The position numbers and the translations under genes are program-made. From the NCBI GenBank assembly GCA_943329845.2, contig CALQFM020000016.1:1-61651 (forward strand): DNA of 61,651 nucleotides. Reading direction: 5' to 3'. This DNA comes from Candidatus Kuenenia stuttgartensis (GTDB lineage: Bacteria; Pseudomonadota; Alphaproteobacteria; SMXS01). The notes beneath the pieces are model-generated. The model worked only from the letters and a program-made list of their open reading frames with translations. It was not told where the DNA came from and did no database searches. Positions 10,447-19,070 of the stretch are shown in pieces; position 1 is the first letter of the stretch; each line of letters begins with the position of its first letter.

Positions 10447-10461
10447 GAACAAAAAGTAAAC
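10447..10461. promoter_or_regulatory. Candidate LexA (SOS) box between ssb and uvrA
   Basis: GAACaaaaagtAAAC matches the alphaproteobacterial LexA site GAAC-N7-GAAC at seven of eight fixed positions. A further GAAC at 10441-10444 lies just outside. On the minus strand it overlaps the region where a -35 element for ssb would fall (TACACT as a possible -10 near 10431-10436). Control of uvrA and ssb by LexA is common in bacteria; the match here is imperfect. Confidence 0.4.
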
Positions 10462-10669
10462 ACTCGGATTCGCGGACACCATGAATCGGGTAACGCTGCT
10501 ATACCAGATCGGCGCGCGGCCCCGCCACCAATGCTTGCCGGATCGCAGGGCATCGGCGCGAAAAAAGAGCGGGATTTATCGCCGCCACGACACCATGTAA
10601 CCTCGCCCCCGCCGGCCACAGGCCGTCGCGGGAAACCCTAGCACACGGCAGAAGCGGCAACGATCCTCG

Positions 10670-13528
10670 ATGAACAAGAACATCACCATCCGCGGCGCCC
10701 GCGAGCACAACCTCAAGAGCATCGACGTCACGCTGCCGCGCGACCAGCTGATCGTGATCACCGGCCTGTCCGGCTCCGGCAAGTCGTCGCTGGCGTTCGA
10801 TACGATCTATGCCGAGGGGCAGCGCCGCTACGTGGAGAGCCTGTCGGCCTATGCGCGCCAGTTCCTCGAGCTGATGCAGAAGCCGGACGTGGACCACATC
10901 GAGGGCCTGTCGCCGGCCATCTCCATCGAGCAGAAAACCACCTCGCGCAATCCGCGCTCGACCGTCGGCACCGTGACCGAGGTGCACGACTACATGCGCC
11001 TGCTGTTCGCGCGCATCGGCGTGCCCTACTCGCCCGCGACCGGCCTGCCGATCGAAAGCCAGACCGTCAGCCAGATGGTCGACCGGGTGATGGCGCTGCC
11101 GGAAGGCACACGGCTCTACCTGATCGCGCCGGTGGTGCGCGGCCGCAAGGGCGAGTACCGCAAGGATCTGGCCGACTACCAGAAACGCGGCTTCCAGCGG
11201 GTCAAGGTCGACGGCGTGATGTACGAGATCGACGACGTGCCGGCGCTGGAGAAGAACATCAAGCACGACATCGATGTCGTGGTGGACCGCGTGGTGGTGC
11301 GCGACGGGCTGCAGCAACGCCTCGCCGACAGCTTCGAGACCGCGCTCAGCCTTGCCGACGGCTTGGCCATCGCCGAATTCGCCGACCAGCCGGACGAGCG
11401 CACCGTGTTCTCGTCCAAGTTCGCCTGCCCGGTCTCCGGCTTCACCATCGAGGAGATCGAGCCCCGGCTGTTCTCGTTCAACAACCCCTTCGGCGCCTGC
11501 CCGGTATGCGACGGCCTGGGCAGCAAGCTGACCTTCGACCCGAGCCTGGTGATTCCCGACGAGGAGGTCACCATCAAGGGTGGCGCCATCGCACCTTGGT
11601 CGCGCACCGCCGTGCCGTCGCCCTACTACAACCAGACCCTGGACAGCCTGTCGAAGCACTTCGGTTTCCGCATGACCGCGCGCTGGATGGACCTGCCGGA
11701 GGAGGCGCGCAACGTCATCCTCTATGGCTCGGGCGGCAAGGCGATCCCGATGGTCTACGAGGACGGCAAGCGCCGCTACGAGACCACGCGGGCCTTCGAA
11801 GGCGTCATCCCCAACCTGGAACGGCGCTGGCGCGAGACCGACAGCGCCTGGATCCGCGAGGAGCTGAGCCGGTTCCAGAACGCCACGCCCTGCGAGGCTT
11901 GCGGCGGCTACCGACTGAAGCCCGAGGCGCTCGCGGTGAAGATCGACAGCCTCCATATCGGCCAGGTGTCCGAAATGTCGATCCATCACGCCCATGCCTG
12001 GTTCAGCGGCCTCAACGAGAAGCTGCGGCCCAAGGACCGCGAGATCGCCGCGCGCATCCTGCGCGAGATCGTCGAGCGGCTGGGTTTCCTCAACAATGTG
12101 GGTCTCGAGTACCTGACCCTGTCGCGCCAGTCCGGCACCCTGTCGGGCGGCGAATCCCAGCGCATCCGCCTCGCCTCGCAGATCGGCTCGGGCCTGACCG
12201 GCGTGCTCTACGTGCTGGACGAGCCCAGCATCGGCCTGCACCAACGGGATAATCACCGGCTGCTCGAGACGCTGCGCAATTTGCGCGACATGGGCAACAC
12301 GGTGATCGTCGTGGAGCACGACGAGGACGCCATCCGCACCGCCGACCACGTCGTCGACATGGGACCGGGCGCCGGCGTGCATGGCGGCACCATTGTGGCT
12401 CAGGGCAAGCCCGAGGACATCATGGCCAGCCCGGACAGCATGACCGGGAAGTACCTCATCGGCCTGGAGCAGATTCCGGTGCCGGCCGACCGCCGCGAAA
12501 CCAAGAAGGCCAAGAAGATCGTCCTGCGGGGCGCCCGTGCCAACAACCTGAAGAACGTCACCGCCCATTTCCCGCTGGGTACCTTCACCTGCGTTACCGG
12601 CGTGTCCGGCGGCGGCAAGTCGACGCTGGTGATCAACACCCTATACGAGGCGCTGTCGCGCACCCTCAACAGGAGCCGGACCCATCCGGGCGAGCACGAC
12701 CGCATCGACGGCATCGAGCACATCGACAAGATCGTCGACATCGACCAGTCGCCCATCGGCCGCACGCCGCGGTCCAACCCGGCCACGTACACTGGCGCAT
12801 TCTCGCCGATCCGCGACTGGTTCGCCGCGCTGCCCGAAGCGCAGGCGCGCGGCTACAAGCCGGGCCGCTTCTCGTTCAACGTCAAGGGTGGCCGTTGCGA
12901 GGCGTGCCAGGGCGACGGCGTCATCAAGATCGAGATGCACTTCCTGCCCGACGTTTACGTGGAATGCGACGTCTGCCACGGCAAGCGCTACAACCGCGAG
13001 ACGCTGGAGGTGCATTACCGCGACAAGAGCATCGCCGACGTGCTCGACATGACCGTCGATGATGGCGCCGAGTTCTTCAAGGCGGTGCCGGCGATCCGCG
13101 ACAAGCTGGTGATGCTGCAGAAAGTCGGCCTGGGATATGTCAAGGTCGGGCAGCAGGCGACCACCTTGTCTGGCGGCGAGGCGCAGCGGGTCAAGCTGGC
13201 CAAGGAACTGTCGCGCCGGGCGACTGGCCGCACCCTGTACATCCTTGACGAGCCGACCACGGGCCTGCACTTTCATGACGTCAAGAAACTTCTGGAAGTC
13301 CTTCACGCTCTTGTGGAAACCGGCAACACGGTGTTGGTGATCGAGCACAATCTGGACGTTATCAAGACCGCCGACTGGATCATCGATATGGGTCCCGAAG
13401 GCGGCGACGGCGGCGGTCAGATCGTCGTGGAAGGCACCCCCGAGGACGTGGCCGCCTGCCCGGAAAGCTACACCGGCCAGTTCCTCGCGCCGCTGCTCAA
13501 GATGAAGGATCGCCGCAAGCGGGCGTGA
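10670..13528 (+). CDS. uvrA: Excinuclease ABC subunit UvrA
   Basis: The 952-residue product is a full UvrA, the damage-recognition ATPase of nucleotide excision repair. Walker A of the first ABC module is GLSGSGKSS at residues 32-40. The second is GVSGGGKST near residue 645. ABC signatures [16 protein letters not shown] and [16 protein letters not shown] are both present, as is the insertion-domain zinc module CEACQGDG...CDVCHG near residues 743-770. In the first zinc module, the second Cys of the usual CPxCGF is Ser ([16 protein letters not shown]), leaving CPVCDGLG downstream intact. It is divergent from ssb, and its stop lies 4 bp from the convergent VapC gene. Confidence 0.98.
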   Translation: MNKNITIRGAREHNLKSIDVTLPRDQLIVITGLSGSGKSSLAFDTIYAEGQRRYVESLSAYARQFLELMQKPDVDHIEGLSPAISIEQKTTSRNPRSTVGTVTEVHDYMRLLFARIGVPYSPATGLPIESQTVSQMVDRVMALPEGTRLYLIAPVVRGRKGEYRKDLADYQKRGFQRVKVDGVMYEIDDVPALEKNIKHDIDVVVDRVVVRDGLQQRLADSFETALSLADGLAIAEFADQPDERTVFSSKFACPVSGFTIEEIEPRLFSFNNPFGACPVCDGLGSKLTFDPSLVIPDEEVTIKGGAIAPWSRTAVPSPYYNQTLDSLSKHFGFRMTARWMDLPEEARNVILYGSGGKAIPMVYEDGKRRYETTRAFEGVIPNLERRWRETDSAWIREELSRFQNATPCEACGGYRLKPEALAVKIDSLHIGQVSEMSIHHAHAWFSGLNEKLRPKDREIAARILREIVERLGFLNNVGLEYLTLSRQSGTLSGGESQRIRLASQIGSGLTGVLYVLDEPSIGLHQRDNHRLLETLRNLRDMGNTVIVVEHDEDAIRTADHVVDMGPGAGVHGGTIVAQGKPEDIMASPDSMTGKYLIGLEQIPVPADRRETKKAKKIVLRGARANNLKNVTAHFPLGTFTCVTGVSGGGKSTLVINTLYEALSRTLNRSRTHPGEHDRIDGIEHIDKIVDIDQSPIGRTPRSNPATYTGAFSPIRDWFAALPEAQARGYKPGRFSFNVKGGRCEACQGDGVIKIEMHFLPDVYVECDVCHGKRYNRETLEVHYRDKSIADVLDMTVDDGAEFFKAVPAIRDKLVMLQKVGLGYVKVGQQATTLSGGEAQRVKLAKELSRRATGRTLYILDEPTTGLHFHDVKKLLEVLHALVETGNTVLVIEHNLDVIKTADWIIDMGPEGGDGGGQIVVEGTPEDVAACPESYTGQFLAPLLKMKDRRKRA

Positions 13529-13532
13529 CGAT

Positions 13533-13922
13533 TCAGCCAGACTTGGCGAACAGCAGAACGTCTGGCAATCCCTCGAAGTGTCCATCGCAGGTAAGCAGTT
13601 CCGCACCTTGGTGGCGTGCCGTCGCGTAGACGATGGCGTCGGCGGTGGCCAGCTTGTGTTGGCGGTGCAGGTCCGCGGCCAGCAATGCGATGGTGGTGTC
13701 CAGCGGAACCACCACACATTTCTGGGTGTAGGCGATCACCTCATCGGCCTGCTCCTCGCCCACTTCGCGGGTCATCCACTTCGACAACTCCAGTTGCACG
13801 ATGGTCGGCACGATGCATTGCTGTTTGTCCGGAATCCGTTCGCCGAGTTGCTTGCCGAGCGCACTGCCGGTGAGCCACTCGACCCAGGCCGAGGTATCGA
13901 CCACGCGCAATGCCGCCGCCAT
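13533..13922 (-). CDS. PIN-domain toxin (VapC family)
   Basis: The 129-residue product begins MAAALRVVDTSAWVEWLTGS, with the first PIN acidic residue in VVDTSAW. A conserved Glu (QLELSKW), Asp in LATADAIVYATA and Asp in LTCDGHF complete the four-acid metal site. VapC toxins are Mg-dependent ribonucleases that cut tRNA or rRNA; the target here is unknown. The antitoxin stop and this ATG share one base (TGATG), so translation is coupled. The longer frame upstream is the antitoxin gene in another frame and was rejected as an extension. Confidence 0.88.
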   Translation of the reverse strand: MAAALRVVDTSAWVEWLTGSALGKQLGERIPDKQQCIVPTIVQLELSKWMTREVGEEQADEVIAYTQKCVVVPLDTTIALLAADLHRQHKLATADAIVYATARHQGAELLTCDGHFEGLPDVLLFAKSG

Positions 13923-14134
13923 CAATATCGATCCTCGCGATCGCGGTAGTCGCCCTTGCGCGCGCCCTTGGCGATACCGGCCAACTGGTCGAGGTCGGGA
14001 ACCGGCATCACCAGCACCCCCTTGCCCTTGAGAATGAACACGAATTCCTGTCCCGCCTCCCACTGCTGCTCATCGCGCACGGCCTTGGGAATGGAAATCT
14101 GGTACTTGCTGGACAGAGTGGCGGTTGAGGCCAT
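13922..14134 (-). CDS. AbrB/MazE-type antitoxin (VapB)
   Basis: The 70-residue product starts at the ATG at 14134, after a GAGGG ribosome site. It has a SpoVT/AbrB swapped-hairpin fold: MASTATLSSKYQISIPKAVR followed by WEAGQEFVFILKGKGVLVMP. Its C-terminal tail, rich in Arg and Asp (GARKGDYRDREDRY), would bind the toxin. It should neutralise the downstream PIN toxin and repress the operon. An imperfect palindrome CTATAGATCGATAG (about 14144-14157) just upstream is a candidate operator. Confidence 0.85.
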   Translation of the reverse strand: MASTATLSSKYQISIPKAVRDEQQWEAGQEFVFILKGKGVLVMPVPDLDQLAGIAKGARKGDYRDREDRY

Positions 14135-14270
14135 TGTCGTACCCTCTATAGATCGATAGTTGATTGGTAAGAATATAGCTGTCTTTTCGTAAAGGCCAGC
14201 GCAGCGACGTTTGTCACTCCTTGCCGTCCGGCAGGATGACAATCCCGAAGCGATGGGCTAAATCAGCCCC

Positions 14271-15629
14271 ATGACCAAACCCATTCATGTCATCGGCGGC
14301 GGATTGGCAGGCAGCGAGGCGGCGTGGCAGATCGCGCGCGCCGGCGTGCCGGTGATCCTGCACGAGATGCGGCCCGTGCGCATGACCGACGCGCACCAGA
14401 CCGACGGCTTGGCCGAACTGGTTTGCTCCAACTCGTTCCGTTCCGACGACATGGAGAACAACGCCGTCGGCCTGCTGCACGAGGAGATGCGGCGCTGCGG
14501 CTCGCTGATCCTGTCGTCGGGCGATGCCAACCGCGTTCCGGCGGGCGGCGCGCTCGCCGTTGACCGGGAGGCGTTCAGCGCCGCGGTCGAGGCCACGATC
14601 CGCGCCGAGCCGCTGATCACCATCGAGCGGGGCGTGGTGGAAACCCTGCCGCCTGAGGATTGGGGCAGCGTGGTCATCGCCACGGGGCCGCTGACCGCCG
14701 CGCCGCTGGCCGAGGCGATCCGCGCCGAGACCGGCACCGACTCCCTCGCCTTCTTCGACGCCATCGCGCCCATCGTCTATAAGGACAGCATCGACTTCTC
14801 GAAAGCGTGGTTCCAGTCGCGCTACGACAAGGGTGACGGCGCCGACTACATTAACTGCGCCATGAACGAGGAGCAGTACCGCGCCTTCGTCGCCGCGTTG
14901 ATCGACGCACCCAAGACCGAGTTCAAAGAGTGGGAGAAGGACACGCCCTATTTCGAGGCGTGCCTGCCGGTCGAGGTCATGGCCGAACGCGGCCCGCTCA
15001 CCCTCGCCTATGGCCCGCTGAAGCCGGTCGGCCTGACCAATCCCAACGATCCGACGAAGCGGGCTTTCGCCGTGGTCCAGCTTCGCCAGGACAACAAGCT
15101 GGGCAGCCTCTACAACATGGTCGGCTTCCAGACCAAGATGAAGCATGCGGCGCAGACCGAGGTGTTCCGCACCATCCCCGGCCTGGAGAACGCCCAGTTC
15201 GCCCGTCTCGGCGGCATCCACCGCAACACCTTCCTGAACAGTCCGGCATTGCTGGATCGCCAGCTCCGGCTGAAGGTGAAGCCGCATATCCGCTTCGCCG
15301 GCCAGGTGACCGGCGTCGAGGGCTATGTCGAGAGCGCCGCCATCGGCCTGTTGGCCGGCCGGTTCGCTGCCGCACAGGCGCTGAGCACGGACGCGACCCT
15401 GCCGCCCGAGACCACGGCGCTCGGCGCGCTGCTCAACCACATCACCGGCGGCCACACGACGGGCCGCGACGTGCCGGACAGCTTCCAGCCCATGAACATC
15501 AATTTCGGCCTGCTGCCCCCGCCGGACGAGCGCGTCCGCAAGAACGAGCGCAAGCGCTGGGTGGCGCACCGGGCGCTACGGGATCTCGATGCGTGGCTGG
15601 GTGTGACGGCGCGCGACGCCGCCGAGTAA
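14271..15629 (+). CDS. trmFO: Folate- and FAD-dependent tRNA (uracil-54-C5)-methyltransferase TrmFO
   Basis: The 452-residue product has TrmFO length and sequence. It uses methylene-tetrahydrofolate and FADH2 to make ribothymidine at position 54 of the tRNA T loop. The FAD-binding glycine motif [14 protein letters not shown] is at residues 7-20. The diagnostic [20 protein letters not shown] block follows, then [11 protein letters not shown] with Cys52 and [13 protein letters not shown] with Cys231, matching the two cysteines used in catalysis. The C terminus holds [10 protein letters not shown]. The stop is 7 bp from the convergent squalene-synthase-like gene. Confidence 0.96.
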   Translation: MTKPIHVIGGGLAGSEAAWQIARAGVPVILHEMRPVRMTDAHQTDGLAELVCSNSFRSDDMENNAVGLLHEEMRRCGSLILSSGDANRVPAGGALAVDREAFSAAVEATIRAEPLITIERGVVETLPPEDWGSVVIATGPLTAAPLAEAIRAETGTDSLAFFDAIAPIVYKDSIDFSKAWFQSRYDKGDGADYINCAMNEEQYRAFVAALIDAPKTEFKEWEKDTPYFEACLPVEVMAERGPLTLAYGPLKPVGLTNPNDPTKRAFAVVQLRQDNKLGSLYNMVGFQTKMKHAAQTEVFRTIPGLENAQFARLGGIHRNTFLNSPALLDRQLRLKVKPHIRFAGQVTGVEGYVESAAIGLLAGRFAAAQALSTDATLPPETTALGALLNHITGGHTTGRDVPDSFQPMNINFGLLPPPDERVRKNERKRWVAHRALRDLDAWLGVTARDAAE

Positions 15630-15636
15630 GGCCGGC

Positions 15637-16485
15637 CTAGAACTTCCGCGTGAGACCCGCCCAGGTGAGCCGCAGTTGTCGGCCCAGTGCGCCCCGCTCG
15701 TAATTGACGTGGTCGGGCACGTAGTCGCTGCGCTCCAGGCACGCCAGGTAGCCGTCGGCCAGGCAGGCGAGGCGCAGGATCGGTTTGACCTCGGGCCCCA
15801 CCGACTGGCCCTTCTTCCGGGCGCAGATCAGGTGCGCGCGCGCCCGGTCGCCGATGCGCTGCAGGATGCGCGACAACGCCTGGGTTTGCTCCAGGTCCGG
15901 CAGCAACGGGTCCACCAGCCCTTCCTCGCGCATCAGGTCGGCGGGCACGTAGATGCGGCCGTGGTGCAGGTGCCAGGGCAGCGCCCGCACCAGACCGGTC
16001 AGCGCCCAGGCGATCCCCACGTGCCGGGCCGCCTCGAGCGCGCCATTGGTGGCGCCGACGCTCAGCGCGGCCAGCGCCTGGATGCCGCCGCCGGTGCGCT
16101 CCGCGTAGACCTCGAGCTGCTGCAGGGTCTGCGGCTGCTCGTCGTAGAGATCGCCCTCGCGGGCGTCGATCAGGTCGAGCAGCGCCTTCTCGGGCAGGTC
16201 CCGGCGGTGCAGCAGGTCGGCCAGCGCCTTGACCACCTCGTGCTCGCGGCACTGGCCGCGGTAGAGCTGCTCGATGGTCTCGCGCCACCATTGCAGGCGG
16301 ATCTCGCCCAGCGCCGGTTCGGTCACCACTTCGCGGGTCTTGGCGACCTCGACATTGAACGCATAGAGCCCGAACAGCCCGGGACGGTCCTCGGTGCGCG
16401 CATGCAGCACGGTCAGATAGCGATCGTGATCGTTCCGCCGAACGATGGACGCGCACTGATATGTATGGTTGGCCAGAGCCTGCAT
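15637..16485 (-). CDS. Squalene/phytoene synthase-fold protein, NDUFAF6-like
   Basis: The 282-residue product has the trans-isoprenyl synthase fold pattern (HARTEDRPGLFGLYAFNVEV, LQWWRETIEQLYRG, GIAWALTGLVRAL) but not the catalytic aspartates. Where squalene and phytoene synthases have DxxxD in the first motif it reads YAFNVEVAKTREVV. In the second it reads RALPWHLHHGRIYVP, with no Asp pair. Loss of both metal sites is a feature of the NDUFAF6 (C8orf38) group, which in mitochondria is needed for assembly of respiratory complex I. A non-enzymatic assembly role here is inference from that similarity, supported by the Mth938/NDUFAF3-like gene nearby. It is divergent from the PuuD-like gene. Confidence 0.8.
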   Translation of the reverse strand: MQALANHTYQCASIVRRNDHDRYLTVLHARTEDRPGLFGLYAFNVEVAKTREVVTEPALGEIRLQWWRETIEQLYRGQCREHEVVKALADLLHRRDLPEKALLDLIDAREGDLYDEQPQTLQQLEVYAERTGGGIQALAALSVGATNGALEAARHVGIAWALTGLVRALPWHLHHGRIYVPADLMREEGLVDPLLPDLEQTQALSRILQRIGDRARAHLICARKKGQSVGPEVKPILRLACLADGYLACLERSDYVPDHVNYERGALGRQLRLTWAGLTRKF

Positions 16486-16636
16486 GCGTGCTTTTTAATC
16501 CGATTTCGCGCGGCCGCGAAGGGCCTCATTAGGGGTCATGCGCCTTGTTCCCCCATCATCTTGTGTTATCATCCCGCGACGAGAGGCAACAGTCGCTCAG
16601 CGCCTCTGATCTAGCGCCAAAAAGGGGAGAGACAAT

Positions 16637-17242
16637 ATGTCAAAAATAACCGACTCGTTACCAGTCACTATCGTCTGCGGCATCATCCTGACGATCATCA
16701 TGGTTTTCGTCGGTCAGCATACCATTACGGGCTCCATGTCCATGGGCCCGGCACTCGACGTGCCCATGTATGTTTCGTTCCTTGATCGCTGGCTGCATGT
16801 GATCAGCGGTGTCATGTGGATCGGCCTGCTGTGGTACTTCAATTTCGTCCAGATCCCGACCATGCCGAAGATCCCCGACGAGCTGAAGCCGGGCGTCTCC
16901 AAGCACATCGCGCCCGAGGCGCTTTTCTGGTTCCGTTGGGGCGCCATGGCGACCCTGATCACCGGCCTGCTGCTGGCGCTGCTCAACGGCTATCTGCTCG
17001 ACGCCCTCGCCCTGCGCCACGGCATCGGCTACGGCATGTGGTTCGCCATGATCATGTGGTTCAACGTCTGGTTCATCATCTGGCCGAGCCAGAAGATCGC
17101 GCTGGGCCTGGTATCCGCGGACGCCGCCGCCAAGCCGAAGGCCGCTGCCCGCGCCAAGATGTTCTCGCGCATCAACACCCTGCTCTCGATCCCCATGCTG
17201 TACGCCATGGTGGGCCAGATGCACGGCGGTTTCGACTTCTGA
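16637..17242 (+). CDS. Urate_ox_N / PuuD-like membrane protein
   Basis: The 201-residue product has about five hydrophobic segments (first at residues 9-25). It carries the pattern of the N-terminal membrane domain of PuuD-type urate hydroxylases: RWLHVISGVMWIGLLWYFNF, EALFWFRWGAMATLITG, MWFNVWFIIWPSQKIALG. His in the first segment may bind haem or metal. Real PuuD proteins are about twice this length and end in a cytochrome c domain; no CxxCH motif is present here. The start follows AGGGGAGAGACAAT. No purine-degradation genes are near, so urate as substrate is unproven. A strong terminator follows. Confidence 0.7.
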   Translation: MSKITDSLPVTIVCGIILTIIMVFVGQHTITGSMSMGPALDVPMYVSFLDRWLHVISGVMWIGLLWYFNFVQIPTMPKIPDELKPGVSKHIAPEALFWFRWGAMATLITGLLLALLNGYLLDALALRHGIGYGMWFAMIMWFNVWFIIWPSQKIALGLVSADAAAKPKAAARAKMFSRINTLLSIPMLYAMVGQMHGGFDF

Positions 17243-17263
17243 GCGACGTTTCATCCGGAACGG

Positions 17264-17290
17264 AAAGGGCGCCTTCGGGCGCCCTTTTTC
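17264..17290 (+). terminator. Intrinsic terminator after the PuuD-like gene
   Basis: GGGCGCC (17267-17273), a TTCG tetraloop (17274-17277) and GGCGCCC (17278-17284) form a 7-bp GC hairpin, followed by TTTTT and preceded by AAA. It ends the plus-strand PuuD-like gene. The A run on the other side is short, so activity toward the convergent Mth938 gene is likely weaker. Confidence 0.85.
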
Positions 17291-17319
17291 GTTGTAGGAG
17301 ATATCCGCCAGAGCGGACG

Positions 17320-17700
17320 CTATTCCACCGGAATCAGCCCGGCCGCCACATGGCGGCCGTCCGTCAGCAGGACGTTGAAGGTGCGGCACGCGGCGCCGGT
17401 ATCCATGACGTCGATGGCGATGCCATGTTCGTCGCGCATGCGCTGGATCAGCGCGCGGTCGACGGGCGAGATGCGGGTGCCGCTGCCCAGCAGCAGCACG
17501 TCGATGTCACCGGCGGCATCGATCGCCGGCCGGAAACTCTCATAGGTGATGTCGGATACGCTTGCGGCCGTCCACGGCAGGATTCCGCCGGGCAGGACCA
17601 GGATCGGGCCCTGGAAACGCTTGCCGGCAATGCGGAAGCCACCGTCGCCATAGCCCTGGATCAGGAACCGGCCGCCTTGTGCCTGTTCCTCGAGCCGCAT
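17320..17700 (-). CDS. Mth938-like (DUF498) protein, NDUFAF3 homologue
   Basis: The 126-residue product is a single Mth938-like domain: GGFRIAGKRFQGPILVLPGG, DVLLLGSGTRISP and IDVMDTGAACRTFNVLLTDG RHVAAGLIP are the typical segments. The mitochondrial member NDUFAF3 is a complex I assembly factor. Bacterial members often sit beside yajC-secDF. The yajC stop lies one base upstream of this ATG, so the two are translationally coupled. Biochemical function in bacteria is not established. Confidence 0.88.
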   Translation of the reverse strand: MRLEEQAQGGRFLIQGYGDGGFRIAGKRFQGPILVLPGGILPWTAASVSDITYESFRPAIDAAGDIDVLLLGSGTRISPVDRALIQRMRDEHGIAIDVMDTGAACRTFNVLLTDGRHVAAGLIPVE

Positions 17701-17701
17701 G

Positions 17702-18019
17702 TCACTCGGCGTCGTTGGCTGGCTTCTTGGTCGCCACGGGCTCCTTCACCGGCTCGCCCTTGGAGCGCACGTCGGCAACGGTGGAGGTGACGATACGGAC
17801 CTGGGTGTTGGGAGCGATCTCGACGACCACTTCCTCGGCACTCTCGACCTTGACGACCTTGCCGATAACGCCGCCGGCGGTAACGACCGTATCGCCGCGG
17901 CGCATGGCGGCCAGCCGCGCCTTGTGCTCCTTCATCCGCTTCTGCTGCGGCCGGAAGACGATGAAGTAGAACACCGCGAACATCAGGATGATGAAAAAGA
18001 ACGGTTCGAGCTGCTGCAT
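17702..18019 (-). CDS. yajC: Preprotein translocase subunit YajC
   Basis: The 105-residue product has one N-terminal membrane span (FFFIILMFAVFYFIVFRPQQ, residues 7-26) followed by the YajC cytosolic domain (KRMKEHKARLAAMRRGDTVV, AGGVIGKVVKV, VEIAPNTQVRIVTSTVADV) and a short charged tail. YajC associates with SecDF and the holotranslocon. Unusually, secD and secF do not follow; the next gene is Mth938-like. The longer upstream frame lacks a signal and crosses the divergent DUF815 gene, so the ATG at 18019 is used. Confidence 0.93.
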   Translation of the reverse strand: MQQLEPFFFIILMFAVFYFIVFRPQQKRMKEHKARLAAMRRGDTVVTAGGVIGKVVKVESAEEVVVEIAPNTQVRIVTSTVADVRSKGEPVKEPVATKKPANDAE

Positions 18020-18197
18020 TCCATGCTCCTGCTGGCGGTGTGGCCGGACTATACCCACGGGTGGGACAATTGCAAACGAGTCGTCCGTCCGTGGCAGACG
18101 CTGGCGATTGGCCAGTCTGGTTGGTCGTGGGACGACGCGCGTGCTAACGTCCCGCCGCCCAGGCACCAACCGTATTGCGTCCATGTGGGGAGTGACC

Positions 18198-19067
18198 GTG
18201 ACCGAAACAAGCGACGCCCGCGAGATTCTAGCCACGCTCCGGCGCATTGCCGACGCGCTCGAACGCCGGTCGCCGCCGCCGGTCGAGGCGCTGTCGCTGG
18301 ACGCCGCCGACGCGTTCATCTGGCACCCCGATCCGGACCGGCTGACGCCCGTGCCGGTCGTCAACCGGGTCGACTTCGACCTGCTGCGCGGCATCGACCG
18401 GGTGCGCGACATCCTGCTCGACAATACCACGCGCTTCGCCGGCGGTTTCCCCGCCAACAACGCGCTGCTATGGGGCGCGCGCGGCATGGGCAAGAGCTCG
18501 CTGGTCAAGGCCGTCCATGCCCAGGTCAACCGGGAGAGCCCGGGCGCCCTCGCCCTCGTCGAGATCAACCGCGAGGACATCCCCACCCTGCCCCGTCTGC
18601 TGCACGGCCTGCGCGGGCAGGCGCGGCGGTCGGTGCTGTTCTGCGACGACCTGTCGTTCGATCACGACGACACCACCTACAAATCGCTCAAGGCGGTGCT
18701 TGAAGGCGGCCTCGAAGGCCGGCCTGAGAACGTGATCTTCTATGCCACCTCGAACCGCCGCCACCTGATGCCCCGCGACATGATCGAGAACGAGCGCTCG
18801 ACCGCCATCAACCCGGCCGAGGCCGTCGAGGAGAAGATCTCGCTGTCCGACCGCTTCGGCCTGTGGCTCGGCTTCCACACCTGCAGCCAGGACGACTACC
18901 TGGCCATGATCGCGGGCTATTGCGTTCGTTACTGCCTGGCGGGCAACGACGAACAGATCCGCGCCGACGCGCTGGAATGGTCGGTCACCCGCGGCGCCCG
19001 CTCCGGCCGCGTCGCCTGGCAGTTCATCCAGGACCTGGCGGGGCGGATGGGCCGGACGCTGGGCTGA
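18198..19067 (+). CDS. DUF815 family AAA-type ATPase
   Basis: The GTG at 18198 is preferred because GGGGAG lies 7 bp upstream; an in-frame ATG at 18183 lacks such a site. This gives 289 residues. The AAA core is clear: Walker A WGARGMGKSSLVKA near residue 95, Walker B VLFCDDLSFD near residue 150, and the sensor segment VIFYATSNRRHLMPRDM. DUF815 proteins are uncharacterised P-loop ATPases, widespread in proteobacteria and commonly found next to yajC in this class. It diverges from yajC and ends 3 bp from the convergent PQQ dehydrogenase gene. Confidence 0.88.
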   Translation: MTETSDAREILATLRRIADALERRSPPPVEALSLDAADAFIWHPDPDRLTPVPVVNRVDFDLLRGIDRVRDILLDNTTRFAGGFPANNALLWGARGMGKSSLVKAVHAQVNRESPGALALVEINREDIPTLPRLLHGLRGQARRSVLFCDDLSFDHDDTTYKSLKAVLEGGLEGRPENVIFYATSNRRHLMPRDMIENERSTAINPAEAVEEKISLSDRFGLWLGFHTCSQDDYLAMIAGYCVRYCLAGNDEQIRADALEWSVTRGARSGRVAWQFIQDLAGRMGRTLG

Positions 19068-19070
19068 GAC

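Noticed and set aside
10499-12568. 689-codon frame opposite uvrA
   Set aside because: Antisense shadow of a complete, conserved gene.
17702-18586. 294-codon version of yajC
   Set aside because: Extension is antisense to the DUF815 gene; the YajC N-terminal span begins at 18019.
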